A stretch of 46,861 nt of DNA, from assembly GCA_013365325.1 (NCBI GenBank), contig JABVXV010000419.1, forward strand, positions 1 through 46,861, in the 5' to 3' direction. Within the stretch, counting starts at the first letter, position 1. Each line of letters opens with the position of its first letter. Position numbers and translations under genes: made by a program. The notes beneath the pieces are model-generated. The model was not told the origin of the DNA and did not search any database. It saw only the letters and a list, made by a program, of their open reading frames with translations. Source of the DNA: Dipetalonema caudispina. Its lineage: Eukaryota; Nematoda; Chromadorea; Rhabditida; Onchocercidae. Of the stretch, positions 1 to 12,682 are shown piece after piece.

Positions 1-2
1 TC

Positions 3-66
3 AAAGGTCATAAGTATTTCCTGCTATTAAACGATATAGTTAATAACACTTTTTCTTTTAATAGTT
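3..66 (+). repeat. left arm of 64-bp terminal inverted repeat
   Basis: Position k here pairs with position 46862-k at the other end of the window for k = 3 to 66, with a single mismatch at k = 49. Beyond k = 66 the similarity stops at once. No other copy was seen inside the window except a 12-base match at 41696-41707. Confidence 0.95.
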
Positions 67-1544
67 CCTTACAGATTATGCAACATTTCAATAGTTTTAA
101 TAAAATATGAATAATTTGAAACTATTCTCACTATTGCTTACTGATGAGCAACTTTAATTATATGAAATGTCCACTTTGCACTGAGCAGTGTATTTTTGTT
201 TTTTCCTTTCTGGAATTTCTTCCATAACAATGTCACCGGGAACATTACGAAAGAAGCTTTCTTTTTACATATTGTCTTTATGGTGAATTTTATTTTGGAA
301 ATTTCTGAAAAATTAGTTTTCAAAGTATTCCCTGTATCATTTATTAATGTATATTGGCTTGACCAGACCATGTTTCCCTTCCTTATTGATTGGTCTCTAC
401 TTTAAAATGCATTAAAATCCAAGAAGTGAAATGAAATCATCATTTAAACTTTAAAGTGTGTCATTTTTTATCACAAACAAATTCAAACTCGCATATCATC
501 TCCTTTCTGCTCTAAAACAATATTTCAATTTTTAAATAGACTGAGAAATAGTTTTCTGGACCACTTTTTATCTATTAATCTCATAATAGTAATTATATTA
601 ACACTGATAAGTGGCGTAGTGTTAATAATGATAGTACAGGCAGTAGAATATGACATTATCGAGGTGTCAGTCATTAGAGGATTTCATCGAATCTATTCGT
701 TGGATAAATGAATGAATTTGAATTCAATAAAATTTTCGATTTCAAACAACCAACGAAAGTACTAGTCATCATAAATATTTCAAAAAATACTTTTAACTTC
801 CTTTTTAGAAAATGAAAAATGACGTTTGAAGTTAGAAAAAAAAAAACTATTTAAAATGAAAAAAAAAAAAGAAAAAAGATTTGTATGAAAGATATTTTGG
901 AAGATAGGTTAGAGACCTTCAAGATGTGAGCAACAGTTCTTTCTTCAATCATCAAATATTGTTTTTCAATTTTTTTACGCTCTACTGCATTTTTCTCTGA
1001 TTTGTAAATCTATACTTTATGTTAGTGAATTTTGTCAACGTTTATTTGTAATTGTTAAAATTAACGCTATTCCTTGCGTCAGCGATTGAAATCCGACTGA
1101 AGAAGATTCGATCAATGAATGTAAATCCTAAAAATTTATTATCCTGAAAGATACAATATTAATTAATTTATTTTTGGTTCTTCAAATATTTCCCTGAAGT
1201 CGAATATCGTTATGGCTTCAAATTCGATATCACAGATGTTTGAACGTTGTAATGGACCGAGGCTGTTTTTTATTACAAACTCAATTTAATAGCTGCATAA
1301 AAGTTGCCAAGTTTTTATAAGGCTGGCAATAGCTTGTTTTTTTCTTTTTTTAACTTCAAGTTTTAACTTCTCAGTTTGCCCAAAACTTTTAAAACATTAC
1401 GTTCTTGTGCAATGCGTATTTCTATGTTACAATACAAAAGTTCAAGTGAAGATTTTTGGTTGTTTCGATTGTGAATATCTGATACATAACCTATTTTGTT
1501 TATAATGTAAATGTCGTTGTTAAGATAAAGATCAGGTGTACAGC

Positions 1545-1670
1545 ATGAATTTGAAGTCATTTCCAAGGCCCTTACCGCCCGAAGATTGTCGATATTGCAG
1601 CAGTTATAATGACAATGGCAGTCTCTGCAATGACGGCAACAGGAAAGGTCATTCCAGCAGTGTCGAACAG
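1545..1670 (+). other. coding-like patch with CxxC (42 codons)
   Basis: A frame from ATG at 1545 to a TAA at 1671 encodes 42 residues including PRPLPPEDCRYCSS and a third Cys at residue 28. An acceptor-like TGTACAG lies just before the ATG and a GTAATA donor-like site overlaps the stop. Local GC is higher than the flanks. The antisense strand is also open and ends at a GTAAGG donor-like site, so strand is uncertain. No family recognised. Confidence 0.22.
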
Positions 1671-2169
1671 TAATATTAGTAATAATTGCTAGCATAGTTC
1701 TGCTACTATTCACTTTCAACCCAAACCTTTCCCTTTTAATTATTAGAGAATGTCCCCTCTTACTCTTTTCCTATTTTTCACTCTCCAATTATCCCTTAAT
1801 TTAATTAAATTTTGCATGCTTTTAATTCCTTTCAAATATCAAGTTTTTGAAATGATGTTCATTTTGCTCCGTTACCGCACGATAGTATTCGTTTAAAACC
1901 GTTCTTCCTTGATTGTTATTGAATGCGTTTGAAATTAAAATTGCTTTGCTTCTTTTATCTCTTGACCTTAACATTTGAAAAATTCTTCACCTTTAAGAAG
2001 AAAAAAAAATCAAAATATTAGATATTTTTCAAATTTCATTTATTTTTAAAATTTCGCACCCCATTTTCAGCATCCTTCCAGAGAACTCACTGTTCAAAAG
2101 CTATTCAAATTTCATGAATTAAAATTACTAATATTTAATATTTAAAAGCGAACCGATCACAATTTACAG

Positions 2170-2345
2170 CGGAACCAATCACATTTGTCTATCCGCTCTT
2201 TTCCCAATTTTTTGAACGCATTGCAACGAACTGATTCAAATTTGGATGGCAATCTCCTCTTCGTTAGACCATCCTTCGATTCATCTTACCATCCGGAATT
2301 CCTGTTCAATTACGGATATGGTCTGTTCCGTCCTCCTCCATCCAT
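2170..2345 (+). other. coding-like patch, possible exon
   Basis: Open after an acceptor-like TTTACAG, encoding a segment including RTDSNLDGNLLFVRPSFDSS, with a possible GTCTGT donor near 2322. GC is above background. On the minus strand the same DNA is open with a GTAAGA donor-like site, so strand cannot be settled. Confidence 0.2.
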
Positions 2346-5140
2346 CCATTCCTTCTCTCCAAATTTTCTTTTTTATCATCTATGAACTATACAGTTATTC
2401 TTTTCAATTTCAATAAAAGTGATTGAAGTCCATAGAATGAAATATATCTAAAACACGAAAGAAAGTTGCAAAAAAAGAGAAACTTCTAATTTTTTTTTCT
2501 TCTTTTGCTTAAAACGAGTTTGCAATTTAGATAAAAGTACAGAATGCCTTCTCTAAAAGTTTGTTTTTGTGACACATATTGTCACATACAGCATCATTGA
2601 AATTTCGAAGGAATGTTGTTAATATACTCTATTGTTAACTAAATATCAATTTGAAATTTTCATCGAAATTTACAGGTTTCGATCTTAAATGCGAGTGATT
2701 TCCCATTGATTAATAAACATCATAAACATTGAGTAGTTCAGATCGATCACCAATGTCGATTATCGTTTGATGATGAATGGTATGTAATTAGGCTAAGATA
2801 GGTAAGCTAGTCTTATTTTACATTTCAATAAATTGTATTTCATCTTGCTAAACATTAGAAAGTTTCCCGTTCTTTGTTCACTGAAGTGGAGAAATAATCA
2901 GAAAAGAGAAATAGAAGTTGTCTGAATGAATTACTACTCCTGTCATATATTTATTTCCAATCAATCTTTGTGTTAAAATTTTACTTCAAATTAATCGTTA
3001 ATGGAATGATTTGTTCAGCTCATATCAAAATTTGCAGCAAATTTGAATCAGTAAGAGCAACAAAAAATTGTACACAGAATCGGGAATGAATGAGACAGAA
3101 ATAGGAATAGAAATTGTATTCTTTAATTATTTTAATTATCCAATAGAATTAATTTAGGAGAAATCGAATTTCGGTAGTAAGATGGATTCTTCGCTATTTG
3201 CATTTGTTTAGTCTGTCTGAAGATTTGAGAAACACAATTTAATAATGGAAACACAGTTTCTATTACTATTAGTTGTCAATTATTGATATCACTCTAAATT
3301 TTACGTGTAGTATGACGTGATAGCATATGTTTCTTTTTTCTTTTCATCTGTCAAATTTTAAATGTTCATAATGCTTGCTTTTAGACATCAATTTGCTTAC
3401 TATTCCTATATCAGAAGTATTGCAAAAAGCAGTTTATAAGTAAAACTCTTCAAAAGCATTAAAGCCTAAAGTTGGAAATAATCATTGATTTTCTGTCTCT
3501 TAATGTTACATATTTCTGAAGTCTTGAAGGCATATATAACCGTGATAAAAGTAAATATTTACAACATTTAGTAGAATCTTGTCTCAAAAATTTCTCTAGA
3601 ATATTTTTATAATTTTGATAGAATACTTTTAAGTAGTATTTCTTCTCGTTACTACTTGTGACACTATACATTCCCGAAAAGCTAATTCAGCAAATGCTAC
3701 AATAATTCATTTGAAACATTGAATTGAAAGGAAGGAAGATAAATATAAGTTATTTGTAAAGTTAAAAAAGGAAGATAAAAGCCAAGGATGACATTATCGA
3801 TGTAATGTTTTTTATTTTCCCTAGCAGAAAGAGCGAAAGAATGATAAGGGTAATTTAAAATTTCTAATTATATTTAAAAATGGAAATTTCACACATAAGC
3901 AAAAGTAGTAAATAAGCATTTATTCGGTCGAAGATCATCTATTATACGAGATAAACTATAAAAAATTTTCCTAAATCTATGAATTCCGTTTCGGTACTCG
4001 ACTTTAATTTCATAGTCAAAGTAACTGTTAATTCAGGAATCTAATCTCCAGCATCATCGAATGGTAGCTGTAATTTGTATTTTATGTCTTAGATATCCTG
4101 TGAATAAATCAATGACATTTCATTTCCACTCATTTTTTAGATGATCATACAAGTTGCCCATAAAATGTAATTGTTGCTAAAGTCTAAGGCTTATAGTTGT
4201 ATCTTTTTTGCTTTCGAATAAAACTTCTGGAGAGTTTCAAAATAGTGAATTATACATTTACTACATGTACTTCACTTCTACTTTATCACTTTTTGTATTT
4301 TTTTAACGAATTTCTGCAATGATTTCTGAAAAAATTCCAGTAATTCAGTACTTTCTTCATACTTCTGCAATAGATTTATCTTTACCTATCTTTTAAAATG
4401 ATTTCTTGTCCTAATATATCCTATTTATTTATTAGAGTGAAAAAATTTTCCACTTGGTTTTGTAGGATTTTTCATATCTGCATTATGTTTCTTCAATTCT
4501 TTTCAAAATTTCAAAAGATATTGTCAATATTTGTTGTTTATCGAAATTCACCGTTCTGTACTATCAATGTCACTTATCATAAATGTCAGATTGTGACTTT
4601 CGATGAGAAGATGTCATTTAACAGAAGAAAATGGTAGGAAATGAAGAGAAATGGCCTTCTTCAATAGTTATAGTGATAGTTTGATTGATTTCAATTGCAT
4701 CCATATCATGTCATTTCAATGAATTATTCAATTGTTTTCATTTTATCGTAAAATAGACGTATAATTGAACAGAATTACTCATTGAAGTTACTTCAATAAC
4801 TTTTTTTCTTTCATCTCTTTCTCTCTTTTTTATATCGTTATTTCGTTAAAATTTTTGCATTTGCTTTTCGTAAAATTCGTCATATTTTTCTCCTAGTAAA
4901 AATTTCCTTTATTCATTTTTATCTCAATACTATTATTGGTTTATCTTTTTTTTTTCTCCTTTATATTAATAAATTTTAATCCCATTTGAAAATCCTTATC
5001 TTTCTCACTTCGAAACACTTTAAGCATACAGAAACTTTAACATGTCCTTTACATCGACAGAATTCGATAGTAGAAATTTAAATCCTTGAAATTTTAAGGA
5101 AATATGACAAATTTTTGATGTTGTTAGGAGGACATTTGTC

Positions 5141-5346
5141 TTTGATTGATCGTTTATGTGAGATAATACATTGCCATTTCCACTCATTTATCAATTATTT
5201 TTGTCCATTTTCCCAAAGTTACTGACAATATTTTAAATTTGATTGGTCATTTGTGCTAGAAATTACATTGTCAATTTCACCGCTCATTTTCCAATTTATT
5301 TCTGTTGGTTTACTTCTCCATATCAAAATAATTAACAATATTTTGA
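5141..5346 (+). repeat. diverged tandem duplication, about 100 bp unit
   Basis: Copy 1 (about 5141-5237) and copy 2 (about 5238-5346) share in the same order TTTGATTG, ACATTG, CACT/CGCTCATTT, and end in a common ACAATATTTT. They differ by many substitutions and small indels, so the duplication looks old. Confidence 0.55.
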
Positions 5347-7607
5347 AAATAATTATTGACATTTGGGAATAATTTTATAAATATAAGTTATTGATTAAGT
5401 TAATTGCTTTTGGTTACTTCTTCAAGATAATATAATATGAAGAATGCTATTTATAGCCTCTTAACTATTTCAATAATACCATAAATCAATACTTATCGCC
5501 ATTTTCAGACATATGATCAAAATTTATTTTTGTCGTATGAAATGTTACTTCCTCATATAATATGGATAATTACGGGTATTTTTATAAGCGGACAAAAAGT
5601 AGGATACATAATTTTTGAAAGGATCAGAAATGATTATTAAAGTGATTCGAATTTATTCCAAAAAATTTCGATAGTATACTTGATTTAAAGCAAAGATAGA
5701 AAATTGATCCTATCTGAATTCGATTTTTTCCTAATTTTTATTTCTTGACTTCCTCTAGTATATGTATTCCAAATTGATTTCCAATGATTTCTACTTCAGA
5801 AAAAGTATTTAATTCAATTCTTCACTCCTTTTTTTAAAATGCATCTGTTGCTATTTCTCATTAATGGGTCAAATTTAAACGTATTATTCAGTGAGTGGTG
5901 CGAAAAAGGCGGAATTGATGGAAATTGATTCGTTTTTTTTTCATTATGCGCAAAAATTTCACAAAATCTAATAGAAATAGTCGTACAAATTATTTAATGT
6001 CTATAATTTGAGCTTATTAGACATTTACTAATAACATTGGTTAAATGAAGAAGACAACTTGGAATATGTAAAATTGTCGTCACACATGACAATTCTTATG
6101 TTCTATTGCTTTTTCCTTCAATTTGTATCTCTTTTAAAAACATTCATTTTAAAAGCCTTGGCCAGTTTTAATTCTTGCAACGATCATGATTGATGAGAAT
6201 GCTTTTTAAGCATTACGTTCATTTGAAAGATTTCTAATGATACCTTCAAATTAATACAAAAGTCGATTAAAAAAACAAGAGGATAACAAAATGATCAATT
6301 TTCTGGCTCAAAATAAACCTTCAATAAATCTATGATGAAGTTAAGAGTTAAAGAGAAGTTATTGCTTATCTCATTATATTGGATTAGAAATAAAAAAAAA
6401 ATAATTTTTTTTTTCTGGCTTTGCTAATGCTATTGTTGGCAGCGCTTTTAATTGATCATTTCTTGGCCTGCAAATATTGTCTAACATCTGAGCTCAAATT
6501 TGTAGATTTAGTTTTCATTTTGAATTTACGATCAGTAAGCTAGGCCTTGCTATTGAAGCCACGAAAAAAGATATATATATATATTTTCGACTTCCAGTTT
6601 TTCGAAATGTTTTCCTGAAAAGCCAGAAAAATACCTCGGGGAATTGTGGAAACTCTTTTTTTTAATTCTTTCATCCTTCAAATTTCCAATTCCTTTCCTT
6701 TCTTTTCAGCCTATTTACTTTCTTATCCCATTCGTTTCCATCCTATCCCACTCATTATTCAAACTTTAAATTTAGAATTTAAATTTTCAACATCATGATT
6801 TATTTGCAATTTTAAGTTTGGAGAAGAAATTACCTGATAACGTTCATTTAGAAATCAGGTACTACATGTGTCCAAATAGGCCAATCTATTTCCTCTATGC
6901 TCATCCTCGACTTACTAAACTTCGACTTTCACTCTACTAGTACTTTCAAAGTTTAAGCCAAATCCTCAAAATATTTCGAATTACTGTACTACTAATTTTT
7001 TGGCCATGGTAAGCTTTTATTTTTTCCTTTTTTCTTTCCATTACATATTAAATATGAAACATTAATAAGGAAAACAAAGGCAAATACAAAAATTCAGTTA
7101 AAAATCTTGTTTTTAATTTGAAACCTCAAAACCAATATATGAAATGACATATTGAATTTGTAGATTTCTTATCGCATTTCAAATGATTGAAGAAAATTGC
7201 TCAGCAAAAGTGTTCTAATCCAAATTTTTTTGGAAATTTTCGAAAATCACAAAACAATGCAAAATTTAATGCAATAAATGCTAATTTTGCATGGTAAAAT
7301 GACCACTGATAAATGTAATAATACAAATATGAAATAGTTTATTATTGAAGATGTTAAATAGAGCGTACTACCACATATGTTTCTCAGTTAATTCACTTCT
7401 AAGATAGCATTTCTGGACAGTGGTCATTTAGTCACTAGTTACTTCTCATCTTTCTCTTCGATCCTTAATTTGATTGTCTTAATTTTCATATTAATTTTGA
7501 AAATCATTGATTTTTTGAACTTTCCCTAACACTAATTCTGCCACTAACTATAAGTTACTAAAGCGAAATTAAACAATAAGTACAGAGTTCGAGATTTTAC
7601 CGCTCAG

Positions 7608-7688
7608 TTCGATGACTTTCTTTTGCGTCTGATAGAAGACTTTTGGAAGTTTGGCCGGTCGTTAAGAAAGCGAATTGATGGGATTAAA
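7608..7688 (+). other. candidate upstream coding exon (27 codons), possibly of zoo-1
   Basis: An open stretch bounded by a possible acceptor (GCTCAG) and a GTAAAT donor at 7689 encodes 27 residues, FDDFLLRLIEDFWKFGRSLR and then KRIDGIK. Composition is much more protein-like than the surrounding AT-rich DNA. Its phase-0 end would join in frame to the zoo-1 ATG codon at 7999. It has no ATG of its own in frame, so it would need a still earlier exon. I do not recognise the sequence. Confidence 0.35.
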
Positions 7689-7998
7689 GTAAATTTTGAA
7701 GCATGATCGGACTATTATTTTCTTTCATTTCAACGATTTCCTACTTCATATTCTTTAAATTTTTGTCATAGCGTTTTGAATTTTCAGTTTGAGAAATTTA
7801 CTTTGATTCCAGTTTGAAGCTGATTAATTTAAATTTTTTGTACTTTTTTGTACTGTTTGCAATGATTTTAGTTTAAAATTACATTAAATCATAAAAACAA
7901 TAGTCATTGTTAGATTCGTTAGTTGATTGATAGTTTCGCTTTTCATATTTCTGGGAAAATTCAAGCAAGTAGTTGCAGGAAAAGAAGCAGTACTGCAG

Positions 7999-8211
7999 AT
8001 GTGGGAAGGTCGACCGATCGACAGCACCAACGGTTGGCCAATATTTGAAAATGGTGGAGGTAGCACTGGAATTTCCATGTCCACATCAATGGTAATGAAT
8101 TCCAATTCACCGAAATTGTCCAGTAGAGAAAATCATACGAATTCGTTGCAACATCCACGGTACAGTGAGCGGAATAAAAGATCTCATTTGTCGGAAAAAA
8201 TGTCAGATCAG
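7999..8211 (+). other. zoo-1: zoo-1 exon 1 (N-terminal, Ser/Asn-rich)
   Basis: Encodes 71 residues beginning [10 protein letters not shown] and rich in Ser, Asn and Gly, with no recognised domain. The donor is GTAATA at 8212, phase 0, and it joins in frame to the PDZ1 exon at 10232. The open frame continues upstream to 7927 without an ATG, so the 5' boundary is the least certain part of the gene model. The 2.0 kb intron that follows shows no further coding signal. Confidence 0.75.
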
Positions 8212-11200
8212 GTAATATTATTATGCAACTCATCGATGATTTAGATTTCCTAACATGAATGGTATATGGTCGGATTAATTTATAAATGATTTGATTATTT
8301 GGATTTGCATTTTCTTAAATTCACATAATTGAAAAACTCATTATATTTTAATTAAATATGCCATTTTTCCAACATAACAAATTTTAATATTTAATTGTAT
8401 AATAATCTAATTACTTTATATCATCTATTGGAAATTGCCACATTATAAGGAAATTTGTTTCTCATCAGTAAAAAAAAAAAGAATCTTTAGATAGCTGCTT
8501 ATCGTTAGAAAATTCATTTACTTGGAAGAATATTTAATCACTTATATGTCATAGATAATAAGATTTCTATAGCTGATTTGCCAAACTTCTAATGATATTT
8601 GGAAGTGATTTAAATTTCTGAATGATTTTCAAAAAAAAAAAAAACCTAAATCGTAGTTTTTTCATTTCCTCTGGTTTCAACCCTTTTCTAGTCTGTTTTT
8701 GATCGATTCATCAAAAGTCACGAATGATATGAGAAAAATTATCTTTCGGAGAGGAAAAAATCTCTCTTCAACAAAATTCAATAAATTTAACCGTTAAATT
8801 GAAATAATGATATCAAATATATCAACTTTCATTTACTCCGTTCATCTCTCATTGAAATCTTTATTTACTTTCCAGTTTCTTAACTAATTTTTCTCATCCT
8901 AAATTTCCATGAATTTCAAAAATGCTATATTTAGCAGTATTATTTTCTTACTGTCATCAAATCAGGAAATACATACTTATACTTTACAAATAAATATTCA
9001 ATTTTTTACTTAATAAGGAAATATTAATACATTGCTAACAAAAAAAATTTTTTTTTTTTTTGTTTGAATACACTAAATATGAGATAACCTGTATGTGCGG
9101 AGTAATTTGCGAAACAGAAATTTTTAAATTTAACTGTTGTCTTTTTCGGAACAATTTCATTGATAATAAAGAAATAAGTGCAAATTGAGATATATTTGAG
9201 AAAATGCCACATTTCTATGAAAAAGAACTTTTCTTATTCTTACCTTTGGAAAATTAGAAAATAAGAAATTATAGAAAACTATTTCAACCTCTTTTACCGT
9301 TATGTTTCATAGCTTTAAAAAGTACATAATTTTTTCTGTTAATTTCACTTTGATATAAAATATCTTACAATTAAACAAATATTGAAACAAATTTCAGCTG
9401 AAAAAAACAATGATTGAAAAGGCTTACTGAATTTAATGAGAATGATCGACCTATTGAAATATAAAAATAATTAGGAATTTTTTTTTTTTTTTTTTTTTGG
9501 AAGACATTATATGCAAGTTATGGCGAATGACATGACCAAACTGCAATAAAAAAATAAATAAATTAATTGATTAAGAGATTTCTTTCGCTCGTTGTATATT
9601 ACTTCTACTGCTACTATATAATATCAGTCCGCCTGAAACACCAAGAAATGGTACGACTGTTTAAATTGTGATCAATGGCAAAGTTTATGACAAGTGTTAA
9701 TTATACGCCTATAATCGGAATTCAAATTATAGTATTAGATATTTTCATATATCATGTACCATTCATCAAATCATAAAAATATTAATCCGTGAAAATAATT
9801 TTCAACTGAAAGTATTGCAAAGTGATGCTTGTGAAGTAATTTTTTGTTAAAGAAACAAAAGTTTCTAGCTTTTAATTTACTTTCAACTTAATTTAAAATT
9901 TATATATCGAAATTTTTCAATCAAACAATTATGATGAAGATTAAGATAGAGTTGAAAATTGATGTGTTTGCTTAGTATTACTCTTGATATTCTAAATTTT
10001 AGAATTTATACAAAGCAAGAAAGAGGAGAAGAAGAAGAAAATGATGTTGACTTCTTCATTAAAAATGTTTGATTCCTCAAAAGTAGTGTTCAATTTCCCA
10101 AAAAATCACTCTTTTCACTTTCCGATTCTGATAGAATGAAAAGATTTGTTTAAAAGGAGAGGAACATTTACTTAAAATGAGAATTGATAGGAGAAATTGA
10201 TGATAGAATTGAATTCATTTTATTATTTCAGGGTGCAACTAGTGGCTCAAGTTCGAGCGTCAGTTGGCAGCTTCTCTCCGTTACTCTTCATCGGGTCTGT
10301 TCATTCAACTCTTTACTATTACTGCAATTTTTATTCTGACCACTTCCTCTCTTCAATCTACTAACTCATTACCGATCATTAAACATTTACAACAGAACTT
10401 TCAGCCATATTATAATTTCCCATTTAAATTTAATATATTTTATTTGTTACTAATGTATAAAATTGAAATTTTTATTTCGCTTGAAATAATTTCAATCATT
10501 TTAAATAAAACAAGTTGAATTAATTAAATCAATTTTATGTTACGTAAACTTGTTTTGATTTATCGTTTATTTACTTCATCTATGACAAGTTCAATATATC
10601 TCTTATTCAATGTTTTTCTCTATTATTTAATTTTCGTATTCATTAACTACTTAAATATCAGTTTCAGAAATAAAAGACATTGATGTTAGCTTACCATATC
10701 TATGTAATTTGTCATTAAGTAAACATGAATTAAACATCACTTCCACATTTTATCCTATCATATTATATCATATCAGAGAATAGATAGATTGATTTAAAGT
10801 TCTTAAGTTCAAAGATTCAAAGATATATTGCAAAAGTGAGCAGTTATAGATTTTCGCTAAATTTCAAAGTAATTGACATGTAAAGCTGCTTTCATTCAAT
10901 TGTTTCCTTATGTTTTTACTAAAGCGAATATATTGATTAATATTAAATCAATATTATTATCCTTTCTTAAGTAAATTACAGGTGACTGTCATTGAAAAGA
11001 CAATATGTAATATCCATTCCAGATAGGAAATTTCCTTTTTTTTCCTCTTTTGAAATTCCATGCTGATATTGATTTCATAGAGATGTTTATTATTATTCTT
11101 GAAGTATATTTTAAAAACGAATCCAAGCTGCCTTCCAAATCTGTCGAAGTGATTTATGCCTTTGCCTCATGAATTCGTGATATGGTAGGATTTATGGATT

Positions 11201-12631
11201 CAGAAGTCTCTTTTATGAATATCAAAATTCAGAATTTTACATCTCTTTTCATTCTCGAAATTGAACTTTCATCCTCTTCTTTTCTTTTCTTCTTTCTACT
11301 AGGATATATTAGAGATAATTTCAGAAGCATTGCTACTAGCAAAGACATAAATCGATATAGGCTAAGTCTAGTCATAGTAATATTAGTATGAGTAATAATA
11401 CTAGTATGCATGGATAGTAATAGTAATAGTAGTGGTATCATTGTCTTCCATTTTTAATGCAAATTTCAGACATTTGAAAGAGGAATTAGCCTCATCCATT
11501 CCTCTTCCTTCAATTTTAACCTAAAACCGCCTATTCCACAAATTCTTATCCATCATCTCATTTGTTTGAATGTAAGCTTAAAAAGAAAAAAGAGAAATTT
11601 TTTTTTTTTTGTTTAATGCACCGTTGTTCATTCTTTTAACCATTCATTCATTAATATTTAATGCAAAATTGTTATTTGTACTAAACCAAAAGCTTTTACA
11701 AATGAACAGAAAATGAATGAATGACCCATCCATTTGCGCCATGGCTATTTTATGCAACAACGATTGTTTACTTATTTATTAATTGTTTATAGTGATAATA
11801 TCGTTTATGTAAAATTGGTAGATTATTTACAAATTTTTATAATTTAATTCTTACAATTTAATTATGTTAAAACATTTTGATATAGTTGGTCAAGTTTAGT
11901 CTTCCTCAAATTGTGAAATAAAACATTTTCATCTATAGATATCATTTAAAAATATTTGTCAAGGATGATTAGTATTAACCTTTTTAGAATATGAGATATT
12001 TTCACGGTTTTTCTCTTTTTTTTTTTTTTTTTTTTCTGTATTTAACTTAAATTTCAGTTTGCTTCTAATTATTTATGATAAAAAAAATGAGAATAGGATT
12101 AGTGGTAGAGATAGTATAGGATTGGCAATTTTAAATTGCAGTCAATTTTCTCTCCCATTTCAGATTGAGTGAGAACAATTGCTGATGAGACGAACTGATT
12201 TGTGAGTTTGCTAAATTAATCTTCAAAAGCCGAAACTTTACTATTTTCTTTTCTTTTTTTTTTTTTCAAAAAAAAAAAAAAGCAAAAAAGCCTGTTTCTT
12301 TAGAAAATTTATCATTCTTCTACTAATATTTATTCACAATTTCTTCACTTCTTTCTCTTGAAATTTCCAATTACCTCTTTACATATTTCTTTTGCAACAT
12401 TACTATCAAACAAATAAATTATATTAGCTTTGAAAAAAGAAAAAAAAAACTTCCGATCAAATATTAATAAAAAATTAGAAAGATTTATTAAAAATAAATC
12501 AAAATCATAAAATAACCTATTTCTTTTACAATTGTACTGTTCTATTCTGTCACAGTTTACTTTGTCTAATTTCTTATAAATTCATCATTTCTTCAAACAC
12601 ATTCACTGCTCAAATGTACAGGAAAATATAT

Positions 12632-12682
<51 letters not shown>

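Larger units (their letters stand above)
1..7607. other. AT-rich region 5' of zoo-1, no secure gene
   Basis: Mostly AT-rich sequence with homopolymer runs. It contains one arm of the terminal inverted repeat (3-66), coding-like patches at 1212-2390, and a diverged tandem duplication at 5141-5346. The long open frames here are short, of low-complexity composition and without recognisable domains. It may hold promoter, 5' UTR or early exons of zoo-1, or a small separate gene. Confidence 0.6.
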
